Below, one piece after another: positions 22,103 through 32,431 of a stretch of 64,000 nucleotides of DNA; the first letter of the stretch is position 1; the number at the start of each line of letters is the position of its first letter. This DNA is from Macrostomum hystrix (Eukaryota; Platyhelminthes; Macrostomidae), in the NCBI GenBank assembly GCA_950097015.1, contig CATNEN010000001.1:17612501-17676500 (forward strand), given 5' to 3'. The notes below the pieces were generated by a model, which saw only the letters and a list, made by a program, of their open reading frames with translations, was not told the origin of the DNA and did not search any database. The position numbers and the translations under genes were made by a program.

Positions 22103-22744
22103 CAGTCTCTTAGACCCATGGCCCTGAAAGTAAACTAAGATGAAATTTAAATAGCTGCCTGAGCTCAAGAGGGCTGGTGAGCAGTGCTCAGCTGCTCTAA
22201 TATTCCAGTCTCTTGTTAACGCTTTTTTATACTGACTACATGCTTTTATTGCCTATGAGTATTTATGGCTTTATTGTTATTTTTGCCTTTTTTCACAAGC
22301 TGCTAGCTTTTATATTATTTATTATATTATCTATAATATTTTATTATTTATTATTACTATGTTCAATATTCGGGGGAAAAAGCCTAGATCGAATTGTGTA
22401 AATTCGATTATATATATTTTAAATCTCTGCGGCAGAGTTCTTCGGAACTGATCCGCGCACCAGTCCTTTGGGGAATTAATTTCAACAACAAAGGCTGAGG
22501 CCGAGCTCCAGCGCCTAGAGGCCGAGCGCATGCAGGCCGACGGTCGCCTAGAAGCCCTCGGATATTCAACTTCTTAGCTTTTGCTCGACCAGCCGGGTCT
22601 CTTCGTTCAGACCGATCAGACTTTGAAAACAAATAAAGATCAGAGAACACTAGGATATGACACTTGATATAAAAATAAACTACGTGGCTGCGATCGCCAC
22701 AATTTTCTTGTTGATTCTCACTATCATTCTCGATCATAAATCTT
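22103..22744. other. Low-complexity AT DNA plus a possible coiled-coil exon
   Basis: 22200-22430 is AT-rich. At about 22487-22577 a frame KAEAELQRLEAERMQADGRL ending at TAG could be a coiled-coil exon remnant, after an acceptor-like aacaacaaag. Too short to assign. Confidence 0.3.
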
Positions 22745-24146
22745 ACTGAATCGATCCCAGTCTCGAGGACTGCACGTCCATGGACGTCGCGACGGCCACG
22801 CTGGCGTCTCCCACGTCTCTGGTGGATGTCGAGCGTTATTTAGCCGTTCGCCTGCTGCTGAGCGGTTGGTCCAGCAGGCGTGCGAATTTCCGCACATGCA
22901 AGACCTGCAGCCGTTCCTGTCGCGGCAGTACGTGGCCGATTTCGTTGGCGCCATCAAGCATGAGAGTTTTTCTTCAATTAAAAATTCAAAATAAAGATGA
23001 CTTTTAAAAATGTCCAACCATGGCTTTTAAAAGTGACTTTAAAATGAGTAATAGTAGTCATATGACGTCCAAAATCTCAATCAGGTTCTTTATTCTGGAG
23101 AAGGGCGTGACGGCTGGCTGGAACCTCACGTTGAGGGCAAATTTCGGCGCCTTCGCATTGTCCCACCCCGACATCCAGCCGACTTCAAGACACGCCTGGC
23201 TGTTACGAAGGAAGACGACTCCATTGTCGAGGTAGCGCTAAACGAGGCTGTCCTCTAGTCGTTCTACGCCAACACCTCCGTGTACTGTCGCGCTGGGCTA
23301 TCGGCTTGCGCCTTGCTTGACTTCGCGCTTAATCGCGGTGGTACTGGTAAGACTATTTCTCTGACTTGATGGCGTAGATCAGGGAAGCCCGGATTAAAAT
23401 TGTTCAGCAGAACTACCTGAGGGGAATTCCCTCCCCCCTAGAGGGGAACTCTATTTTGCATAAAAACCACTATTTTTATCTCAGGCCCTGAGCTAGTCAG
23501 GAAAATCTTATGTGCCACTTTGGACCGGCAGCCTCGTGCTAATTGCTCAGAATATTCTGATGTAAATCAATAATCTCCAAAGACATATCCTTCGTGGTTT
23601 CAACAAGGCCTACATTATCGACGCTTATTTTCCTTACCATTTAATGCCCCGGATGACCAGATATATATTTGCAGATATTTGATATTAGATAAGGGTATGA
23701 TTACTGACTCCATATAATTAGTAATTAGGCCGTTAATTTATTCACTCTTAACGTTTTTTAATAAACCAATTATACTGCTATTAGTTGCCACATAGAAACT
23801 TATTCTCTTAAAACTTAAAACAGAGGCTATCGCCGAATCGTTTTACCGAACGATGCACTCGCAGCAAAAGTAGGACGGGCAAAGCAAAGAGGTCCTGCAA
23901 CGCCGTACTAAGCTCAAGTGGATGCTGCCTCCCCTGGGTAGCGACGCCTGCGAGCAATTCTTGGACGAGGCGGTGCAGCTGTACTTTTGGGGCAACGCGA
24001 AGAGCGGCATCCGTAAGCACCACGTGCAGTACTTCGTCTCTACCCTCGCCACGCAGTACATCGTGAGCAAAGTGGTGAATCGGCGAAAAGACCTTACATC
24101 GCATAGCGACTTTATCGGCACAGCCGTAGAGCGTGACGACGACTAA
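22745..24146 (+). pseudogene. Unidentified spliced gene with in-frame stops
   Basis: Three exon-like blocks share GC-rich codon use. A (about 22757-22967): AERLVQQACEFPHMQDLQPF, SRQYVADFVGAIKHES. B (23085-23346): VLYSGEGRDGWLEPHVEGKF, RRLRIVPP, ALNEAVL, TAG at 23256-23258, SFYANTSVYCRAGLSACALL. C (23824-24146): AIAESFYRTMHSQQK, TAG at 23871-23873, DGQSKEVLQRRTKLKWMLPP, VQLYFWGNAKSGI, ending RDDD at TAA. B ends in a gtaaga donor and C begins after an acceptor. The join completes a Glu codon (GGT-E-AIAE), so a real intron is likely. The A to B join is unclear. I do not recognise the family and assign no function. Two stops suggest decay. Confidence 0.45.
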
Positions 24147-24892
24147 TGCCCTGAAAACTTTTTTGGCGTACATTCGTGTGCGATGTAAGTCCGTTGGCGT
24201 ACACCAACCAGTACACGATCCTGACACTGGCGGCCGCTGTAGCCCTAAGTATGGCACAAAGTTAACTATTACTTCACATTCACTCTTAAAAAGTAACTAG
24301 ATACTGAAAGTCAAGTTTTGAAAAGTGCCAGAGCTTTTAAGTCCAAAATTTGACTTGGAAAATTCCTTTATTTTAAGTTTTGACATCAGCTAAATTTTAT
24401 TATTATTTTATTCAATATAAGTTTTATAAAATTTACGTAAAATTTTCCTTAATAAAACTTAATTTTTTTTCTTTTAAATCTAGTTCTTATTCAGGTCTAA
24501 ATTCATTTTAAAATCACATCATATGGCTTAGTTCTTGCAAATTCGTTCTATACCTTAGCCTTAGATGATGATCGCAGCCACAAGTGGCGAAGCCAGTGCT
24601 TTGTAATGTCAACAACGTCAAAAATGTCAACACATTACCTTGCGAGGGAGTGACTGCAACTGAACTTGTCTTTCTAAGTGAGCTGAGCTCAACGAACCAT
24701 AGCACGGATACGAACCTGGAAGAATTTATCTAATTCTTAACTACGTTTAAGACTCCCGAGGATGCCGCTGCTAACGAGGCTGTTTCGCTTCTAGAAGAAC
24801 AAGACCTATCTCCTCAGTTGCTACTTACCTGCAAGTTTGGCGTGCATCCGCGCTAGACTGCAGCAGCAATTTTGCACTAGTTTTAAAACGCC

Positions 24893-25576
24893 GGTCGAAC
24901 ATCATCTGCGGCGACGAAATCAAGGACGCCAATCGAAAGCTGCGCGTCAAAGTGCGCCACTTTCATGGAGCAGGCGGCGCAGTCAAACATTACGAACCAA
25001 TAGAGAAACGTGACCTGCAGAAAATGCAAGCCTACTTTGACCGTTCGACTGGTGAGAGGTTGCAGGATGAAGTGCTTCTTACATTGCTCTACGTGCTGGG
25101 TGAAAGGGGTCAAGAGCACCTGACCAACCTGAAGAAAATCGGCACGCGTACCCCGCGCTGCCACCACTGCCGACGAAGAATCAAATTAGCGACCCAGCCA
25201 AAGCCAAGGGAAATCTTGCCAAGCAGAGCAGGATCTATGGTGCGCAAAGAGACCTGATCCTGCAGTTTGCTACCGCCGAATGCGAAGTCCTTCTTTCCTC
25301 ATCCTCTCAGCAACAGTCAATCAGTAGACGTTAGCTTCTCTTCAAGACAAGTGCGGGGAATCAACTGGTTAGCTGGATTTATGAAGTCCCTAAGCGACAA
25401 ATGCCAAATTTCTAACTGCCGTCAGTAGCAACTTGAAAACCTCGACGACTGGGCAAGACGTGAGCAAGAGCAGCACTAGTGGTGTCGTGATGAAAAGCGC
25501 TCATGTCGATGTGGGAGGCATGCAGCAGCCCATGTTCGCAAACTGCCACTTTGACGGGTGCACGTTTAATTTCTAA
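24893..25576 (+). pseudogene. Crypton-like tyrosine-recombinase (DUF3504-type) remnant
   Basis: Frame IKDANRKLRVKVRHFHGAGG, VKHYEPIEKRDLQKMQAYF, ERLQDEVLLTLLYVLGERGQ, EHLTNLKK resembles the N-terminal half of Crypton-derived recombinases (E-LQ-KV...Y-RGQEN-L, with the catalytic Arg in RGQ). A frameshift near 25190 leads to DPAKAKGNLAKQSRIYGAQR. The extreme C-terminus MFANCHFDGCTFNF at 25531-25576 is like the Cys/Asn/Phe-rich tails of Crypton proteins. The expected catalytic R-H...Y block is absent. The upstream bit at about 24740-24890 (EDAAANEAVSLLEEQDLSP) may belong to it. Confidence 0.45.
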
Positions 25577-26392
25577 GCGGGAAAGGAGTGACTACTATTA
25601 AAAGCAACACTTTCGCTGCAAACGAACTAAGTACTTCTGTGTCTCTTCTGTTTTACAGTCATTTCCCTGTCCCTTGAGTGTTTGGTACCAACATGCAGTT
25701 TGAAACGCATAAGAAATATAAACACGTTTTCGTTTCTCGTTCGTTTATCCTATCCGGCATTTTGCCGTGTCTTAATGACTTCATTAAGAAATGCTTTATA
25801 TCACGCTAAGCCATATAACACGCTAAACATTAATTGATTGACTGAATTGATGAAGTCCGATATCCAAAAAACTACTGTTCAGGCCTCTATTGCCAAGGCC
25901 TCAGTGCTTGGCATCTGGCACGACGTCAACCACTTCGTCCTTTCATGGATGAACTTGAGCAGCGGCTTTTTGACAATTATGGACCTTGCTGGATAGCGGG
26001 AACCTTAGCTGCCTTGCATTTGAGAAGTTGTCAATAACAAATTCCAAACCTTTGCTTCAAATTTTTATTACGGACACTGCACGTCACAATTCCTCTTTTG
26101 ACTTGCAACGATAAGCAAGGCGACACTGTGAATATCATTTTAATTTGGATTTTCTTTATCAAACTATATGCATTTTTAGCACGTTGGCACTTCCGGTCGA
26201 TGCTAAATGGCCAAAACTTAAGGGCCGCAGTTTTGAACACCCGATGCATTTATGCTACGCAAATAGTGCAGCAAGCGGACGCAGCCAGTACAGGCGACTG
26301 CGCAAGTCTTGCTAAATTATTGCCAAAAATAGCGCCTTGCTCCGGCGGCCAGAAAGGGTGTCGATTCCCGCTGCTTTATATGCGGTGAAAAG
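25577..26392. other. Intergenic, no gene; possible CxxC exon remnant
   Basis: No convincing gene. Near 26345-26440 one frame reads RCFICGEKDCGAAEPEKEQK, a short CxxC-like motif before the SET-coding region. It may be an upstream exon of that gene, but no clean donor was found. Confidence 0.3.
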
Positions 26393-26454
26393 GATTGCGG
26401 AGCTGCCGAGCCCGAGAAAGAGCAAAAGAGCAAAATGAAATTACACCCCGCAGC

Positions 26455-26994
26455 CTGAGCCTGTGCCAACCGTTGAGACGAGGCCGGCTGGGAGGCTGAG
26501 CCGGTCTACCATCAATTATCGTCCCCCGACAACCACTAAAGATATTACGGAACGCGTTCTGGGCATCAACGGAAAGACGGACATCGCGATCGCCGTTGCA
26601 CCTGCTGGCGAGAAGGGACTGGGCGCCTTCACAAGGATTAACCTAGCTGCCGAGGCGTATGTCGACGAGTTCGCCGGAATCCTGCTGAACGAGCAGGAAG
26701 CGATTAGGCGGGAAGTTGAACCCAACTCTGACTGGCTTCTATTTGAATTTAGATTTAACAGTAAATTATGGGTAGTTGACGCCAGCAACAGCGATGGATT
26801 GGGGAGGTATCTCAATCATTCTGCTACTGCTCCCAACTGTAAAGTTCATTGTCATCGACCAGGGGCTCCGACCAGTCGTTTATTTTGTGACAACCCAATA
26901 TGTTTCAGCAGGCACAGAACTTACGTTCGACTACACGGCTGGTAAAATCATTGACAGTGACGTTCTTGTTAAGAACCCATGGCTGCGAGACTAG
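26455..26994 (+). pseudogene. Second KMT5A-like SET-domain gene, one frameshift
   Basis: After an acceptor-like ccccgcag the frame EPVPTVETRPAGRLSRS leads to a SET domain: GEKGLGAFTRINLAAEAYVD, EFAGILLNEQEA, WLLFEFRFNSKLWVVDAS, DGLGRYLNHSATAPNCK. At about 26845 the frame shifts by one base into FIVIDQGLRPVVYFVTTQYV, GTELTFDYTAGKI and ends LVKNPWLRD at TAG 26992-26994. All SET motifs, including the final DY, exist but in two frames. This locus keeps the Tyr that the gene at 13.5 kb has lost. Protein similarity between the two is moderate, so they are old paralogues. Function if intact: lysine methyltransferase; substrate unknown. Confidence 0.6.
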
Positions 26995-28110
26995 GTATAC
27001 AAACATGTTTCTATGACTCGTTTAGTTTATTTTGCGTAACTTGCATCCGTGTATATGTACAACTATGTATCCTCTGTCGTAAACTACTTTGTTGTTAAAG
27101 TAACTTCTAGGAACAGTTGGCATATAGAGCTCTTCGACATAGTCACAGAACTTGCAAGGCCGAAAGAGCTGAGGTAACGGCAGAATTAAAACTGATAAGA
27201 ATGTTTAGAGTTTCGACCCTGGCTACCTAGACTGTATGGGTCTTCCCAGAAGTAAAGCCTTATCTAATTAGTCTGTGATCCCCACCGAAAATCGAAATTT
27301 GTGAACAGGGACATTGTTTTTCGATAAGGCACATTTGAGGTATTTCAGGCCTTGGGTATAGATATAATAATGAATACGCACAAGGAGAAGAGCTCGTACG
27401 CACCAGTGAAAAGAGTTGTGCTAAGTAATAAGGAGATTCACGAGATTGTGCTGCAGTTTGAGACGGAAGATGGTTTTGGTGTTGATTTTAACGGTGAAGA
27501 GTTTGTATTGACGTTGATCATGAGAGAATGTAAGCTGCCTAATGATTTCTGCAAAGTTATAGTAGCTGTCGTAGTCCTTTATAATTACTCCATACTTATG
27601 ATACCAGTGACTCTTAACTGATAGATTAATATTAGGGACGTTGATATCAACGCCGGGCCAATATTTTCTCATGTACTCGCTGCATTCTAGTTTGCATCGG
27701 TATTTACTTTTGTAATTAGGCTCATGCCTTGTGTAATAAGATCCTGGAGAGACGATTGGAAACATTTTTAATGAGAATAAAAATTTTTCGGAGGATGAGC
27801 ACACTAGGTTTGGGATTTTGAGTTTTGGGATTGGGATTTTAGCTCTAATTTGATTATCTTAGCACGCTTTTTGCAGGTTCACTTTTTTTCCTGATCTCTT
27901 TCGGAATAGTTTGTGCATTATGGAGGATGCGATAATTTTTTATCCCAGATATGCAACTCAGAAACTGATGTGGAATATTAAAAGTAGAGAATTTAGAATA
28001 TGGAGACGGATTTTTCATGAGAGAGGCGGGGACCATTTTTTCCTGATCTCTTCGGAATGGTTCGTGGATAATGGAGACTGCGATAATTTTTGTCCTAGAA
28101 GGCCCCCTTT
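26995..28110. other. AT-rich DNA with a local duplication; no assigned gene
   Basis: Open frames exist on both strands at 27352-27804 (89 codons plus, 127 codons minus) without recognisable domains. ttttttcctgatctctt... at 27888-27960 is repeated imperfectly at 28037-28105. A block at 27680-27800 resembles 39690-39800 on the same strand, so this is a dispersed repeat. Confidence 0.4.
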
Positions 28111-28114
28111 GCCT

Positions 28115-28804
28115 ACTACTAGGAGCTGCATGCCGTCTGCAGAGCGGGCCAGGCTGTCCGCATTGCCGGAGGCGAGGTGAAGATGGCGGCCGCCCAATTC
28201 AACACCGCGGACAACAAGTTCGAAATTGTTGTCTGTCGACTCGAGAGGCAGCATTTATCGCAGCAACGAAGTTGTGGAACCGCGTGCACCCGTGTTTACG
28301 CCGATTCCAAAACTCGAGTCCGTGGAGTCGAACAAGTAGGCGTCATGAATTTCATACATTTTTGGTTTTTATGCTAAAAAATGGAACTCGTGCAATAGAA
28401 GACTGATATTTGAGTAACCAATACCGCCAATTCCACAGGCACGTCAGTGTACGCGGTGCAATCGCTTCGATTCAGCCGGAAAGGGAAGTCACGAAGCGAG
28501 ACGGATGTACGGTTACCCTCACGAAGGTGAAGCTGGTAGACGCTTCGAAGTCAACGGTGGAATGCGCCTTCTGGGGAGCCTCGACCTCCTAGGTGGCCGA
28601 CTGGTCGGTTGGCGACGTTCTAGAAGTGCCGAGAGCAACGGCCCAGCAGTTTGCTGGACTTGTCAACCTGAGTTGCAGGGAAGCCAAGAAATGTGATGCC
28701 GCATCATGGCCAGAACTGCGGAGCCTGGTTGATTCGTCGGACTCAACCCAGGAGGATTTCTGTCCCGTGATGGCATCACAGCCGGCAAATTTTGAGCGGC
28801 ACTG
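28115..28804 (+). pseudogene. RPA70-like (replication protein A large subunit) OB-fold fragment
   Basis: Segment 1 reads LHAVCRAGQAVRIAGGEVKM, AAAQFNTADNKFEIVVCRLE, then after a frameshift (about 28240) SIYRSNEVVEP and FTPIPKLESVESNK. This corresponds to the end of DNA-binding domain A of RPA70 and its link. After an acceptor (ttccacag, 28439) segment 2 reads VSVRGAIASIQPEREVTKRD, TVTLTKVKLVDAS, VECAFWGA, which is domain B with its OB-fold pattern. TAG at 28590-28592 interrupts, and the same frame resumes WSVGDVLEVPRA to TGA 28802-28804. RPA binds single-stranded DNA in replication and repair. RPA-like ORFs also occur in Helitron elements, so the origin is open. One shift and one stop make it a pseudogene. 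Confidence 0.55.
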
Positions 28805-29505
28805 ACCGACACCGCAGCAGTCGAGGTCGGAAATCGTCATGGACTATCCCCGGAATTTCTACGAAGCGTAGAGCAGTGTGCAGCAGCTCCGGCTTCGCTT
28901 TGAGGGCTTAGAGCTTAGAGTTTACACGCAGAGCAACCAGGAGCAGGAACATGTACAACCGCAGACCAGCACGCCAGAACAAAGCTTCCAGACTCGTGAT
29001 GCTGATAAGAATTTAAATGAGTGAGTAAATCGGGACAGATTTAAATTCAATTGTGTTCTTGATTGTATTATTAAAGTCACATTGAGTCACAGTGAAGTAT
29101 TTTTGCCCGGATGATTCACTGAGTAAATCCTACTAATTAAGGGTAGGTCGCTGCAAATCAGTATGGGCTGACAGAGAGTCTGAACTGTACATATCAGCTG
29201 CTTTATGTACTGCTGGAAGTTCCAAACTCTAATAAATGGGATTTGCAGCTGGCGAGCTCTGAAGCAGCAATTATTAAGCTAGTGAATCATACTTTTACAG
29301 TGGATAGTGCAATCATCCACTGTATCTAGCTCCGTCGAATACATCTAATTATCCAAAGGGTGGGTTAAATATTTGTGAGTGATTAAATAGTAAGTGCTTA
29401 TAAGCAATGTAACATTCTATTCTAAAAATCAGAGTGCACACCAACAAAATAATATTAAATTAATAAATTAATAAATAATTAATTAATATAATAAATAATA
29501 AATAT
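28805..29505. other. Intergenic, no gene
   Basis: A short continuation of the RPA-like reading frame gives way to AT-rich DNA. A TTAATTAA-rich tract lies at 29450-29510. Confidence 0.4.
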
Positions 29506-29810
29506 TCAATCTATCTGAAACTGTTGTAAGTATAGTAACCATCTCAAAATTTGATTGTTCTGCAGTATTCTGCCTGTGAGTAGGCCTCTGAGTGGAGCGT
29601 GATCTACTCTCAGCAACGTAGGTATGGGAGCGGCGTATAAAAACTGTTCAAAGTTTCTGAATGCATGGTAGACCGCTAAAAGTTCGAGATGAGTAATTCC
29701 GTATCGCGTTTCTGCGTCTCTGGGTTGTCTGCTCGTGAACGCTATCGGTCTCTCCCGTCCCATCTCGTCCTTCTGCGAGAGCATCGCTTCTATTGCCGGT
29801 CTAAGTCAAA
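29506..29810 (-). pseudogene. Gypsy (Ty3-type) RNase H fragment
   Basis: Minus-strand frame AMLSQKDEMGRERPIAFTSR, ETRYGITHLELLAVYHAFRN, LLRVDHAPLRGLL. This is the Ty3/Gypsy RNase H with its Glu (HLELLA) and Asp (VDHAPL). It is a short relic with no flanking RT, and it is followed on the opposite strand by an integrase piece. Confidence 0.8.
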
Positions 29811-29879
29811 GTCTAATAGATTTTTAAGTCTTATAGTTAGCTTGTTGCAGCCAGTCCTGCCTGCCGACTGTTGGTCTCT

Positions 29880-30749
29880 CCGTAGGACAGGGAGCAGAGG
29901 TGGAGGGGTGTTGTCAGACTTGTTGCGACCAGTCTCGCCAAGGCTCCTGGGTCCAAGGACAAGGAGGACGAAGACAGTGGAGAGCTGCCTCCGATAAGAG
30001 CAGTGGTGACAGAGTTCCTGAAGGTGCCGGTTAGCCAGGTTGAGTTGCTAGAAACTCAGCACCAAGACCCGGCAATCCGGTACCTGATCGAGCTGAAGCT
30101 GTCAGGGAGAGAAAAGCCCAGGTTAGATCAGCGACTCCAGATGCCGAAGGAGGTCAGAGACCTGCTGGGTGCATTTGAGGAGCTGGAGGTGCGCGACGGG
30201 TTGCTCGTCATTGACTTTGATGACAACCGGCCGGTGCGACCGGTGCTACCGAAAGCATTAGACTCGCGCGTCTTTGAGGCCTTGCATGACTCCCCTTTGG
30301 CGGGTCATCTCGGCCAGTCCAAGACGGTACAGAGAGTGAGAGACAGGTTCTGGAGACCCGGTCTCTGGACGGAGGCAACGGGGTACGTTGCGCGTTGCAG
30401 GACATGTCTGGAAAGTAAGACGAGGCGGAAAGAGTTGGTCCCACCGCAAAACTTTCCAGTTTGTGAGGTTTTGGAAAGGGTGCACGCCGACGTGATTGGG
30501 CCTTTGTCACAACCGAGCGCCCGAGGACATCGATACATCCTAACCCTGTGTGATGCAACATCGAAGTACCCGTTCGCCTACCCGATGAGGAACCAGAAGA
30601 CCAAGACAGTGCTCAAGCTGCTGCTAGATCGGTTCATTCCCGAGTACGGTGCACCAGCCTGGTTGCACACGGACCAGGGAACGAACTTCATGAGCGCAGA
30701 GTTTGAAGACTTCTGTAAGCTGTATGGAATCCGCTTAATGACACAATGA
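29880..30749 (+). pseudogene. Gypsy (Ty3-type) integrase fragment
   Basis: The 248-codon frame from 30003 (open further upstream to about 29900) carries the integrase HHCC domain (HDSPLAGHLGQSKT, ARCRTCLESK) and the core: VHADVIGPL, YILTLCDATSKYPFAYPM, LHTDQGTNFMS. It stops at TGA (30747-30749) right after YGIRLMTQ, before the third catalytic residue. Orientation is opposite to the RNase H 100 bp away, so two elements or an internal inversion are involved. Confidence 0.8.
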
Positions 30750-31497
30750 TAAAGTTGCTCAGCGTTGGCAGCAAATTCTGGAGCTCAATAGTATGGAACT
30801 CGCAACCATACGCAAACAAAAACTACGAGTGTGCAGTCTGCACTTTCTGGACAGCGCTTACAATTGTCCTGCTTTGAGACACTGCTGGAGCACGTCTGCG
30901 CTGGGACGCTCTACTGGACATTGAATTGACGATGCCTCGGCTCACTCGTTACGATGCCGAACCGTTGGTCCCTAGAACAGAAGAAGCGGACAACACTTAC
31001 CCACCTCAGTTAGAGCGCTGGGACTCGGAGTCTACTGCTGCTGCTCATTATTCTCCACCTTCGCCGCCATCTGGATGTCAGCATCAGCATCGCATTCAAA
31101 CCGTGGATTCAAACAAATCAGCAACTAAACATAAAAATTTGGCATCGAGTGCCGCTGAGCCTTCAGGTGTGCATTTGAAAAACAGGATGCACTTGCACGC
31201 AGTCAAGTGGATTGAAGCAGCCGTCAGCCGCAGCCATTCAAGCGTTTTCAAAAAATGGAAGCATCGTTCGTGTCACATGTTGCGACCTACGTTTTACGAC
31301 CACAAGTTGCTGCGCTGATTACTGAGAAACTTTTCTCTAAAGGAATCTGCTTTCCAGTCTGCAGTTCACACTCAGAAGGTGTAAATCGCAGTATATTCAC
31401 GGCATTTGTTCGATTACGGTTGCATCACTGGTGTCGCGAAAATATGCGGAGCCTGCGAGTTGCTGCTTTGAAGCGATGTGCAGCTCGAAAACTTTAA
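30750..31497 (+). pseudogene. THAP/P-element-like transposase fragments
   Basis: Directly after the integrase break, the frame VAQRWQQILELNSMELATIR, KLRVCSLHF fits the C-terminal half of a THAP zinc-binding domain (W...VCSxHF). Downstream, after several frame breaks, 31250-31497 reads SFVSHVATYVLRPQVAALIT, SEGVNRSIFTAFVRLRLHHW, CRENMRSLRVAALKR, resembling the conserved C-terminus of P-element-type THAP transposases (V..IF..FVR.RLHH). The DDE core between them is missing. Confidence 0.5.
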
Positions 31498-32431
31498 AAA
31501 TGTAACTAATTTTAATGCACTGTTTACGATGATACCATGAAATGAACATATTATTATTGCAATATATGAATGAATATTAATATAATAATTATATTATATA
31601 CAACAATATAATAGATTCCAATGTCAATGTCCTTTAATCTTCATTATTCGTTTATATTTGATATCACAGATAATTATAATATGCCTAAGCCTATATATTC
31701 CTCATGTGCCACATGACCATGTCGATGTCATTATCATTATGACATTGTTATGATGGAATCAGATGGATATTATATATATGTATGTATAATACTCAGTAAG
31801 TAAGTATTAATTATTAAGTCTGCAATTCTGCATAGTGCATAAGTATGTAATATGTATTGTATAGGTAGTAGCTAAGCTAGCCTTTAGCCATGCCAGCCAC
31901 TCGCCAGTAGGTAGGTAGGTAGGTAGCAGGTTGGCAAGTAGTAGGTAAGGTAGGCACTAGCCACACTTACTATAATAGGATTAGTAAGTAAGTACTAGAT
32001 ATTAGGTTAGGGCAATCACTTTGTTTTGTGATATTATTCATATTCAAATTCACGCCAAATTAGAAACGTCTCGCGTAAGTTCATAAATGCGTAAGTTCAT
32101 GCTCAGCTTCTATTTTTGTGTTACTTGATATTTTTACTTCGTAATTAGGTACTCAATTATGAGCTTCGAGCGATTAAGTACTGTTGACATAGCTCGATTT
32201 TATGTAGTCCGCTTTTTGTTTATTACTTGCGGTTTCTATTCTGTTATAGAGACCGTCAAAGGCAGCGCTTCCATCCTTGAGGCCTTTTAAACATAGGTTC
32301 TGTAACTAAGTCGCTAAAGCGAGAAGCAGAAGGGAACGCAAGAAGGTGAATATATTTGCGAGGGGCTGGGCCTCGCGCACTTGTTAAGTGGGGTACAGAA
32401 AAGTCTATGGCTGCTTAAGCAGTGGCATCGG
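31498..32431. other. AT-rich intergenic DNA with a GTAG microsatellite
   Basis: Very AT-rich. (gtag)n-type repeats lie at about 31906-31960. A 34-bp motif (agtctatggctgcttaagcag) is repeated at 32402 and 32439. No gene. Confidence 0.5.

Noticed and set aside
27352-27804. Overlapping 89- and 127-codon frames as genes
   Set aside because: No recognisable domain, and part of the segment is a dispersed repeat also present near 39.7 kb.
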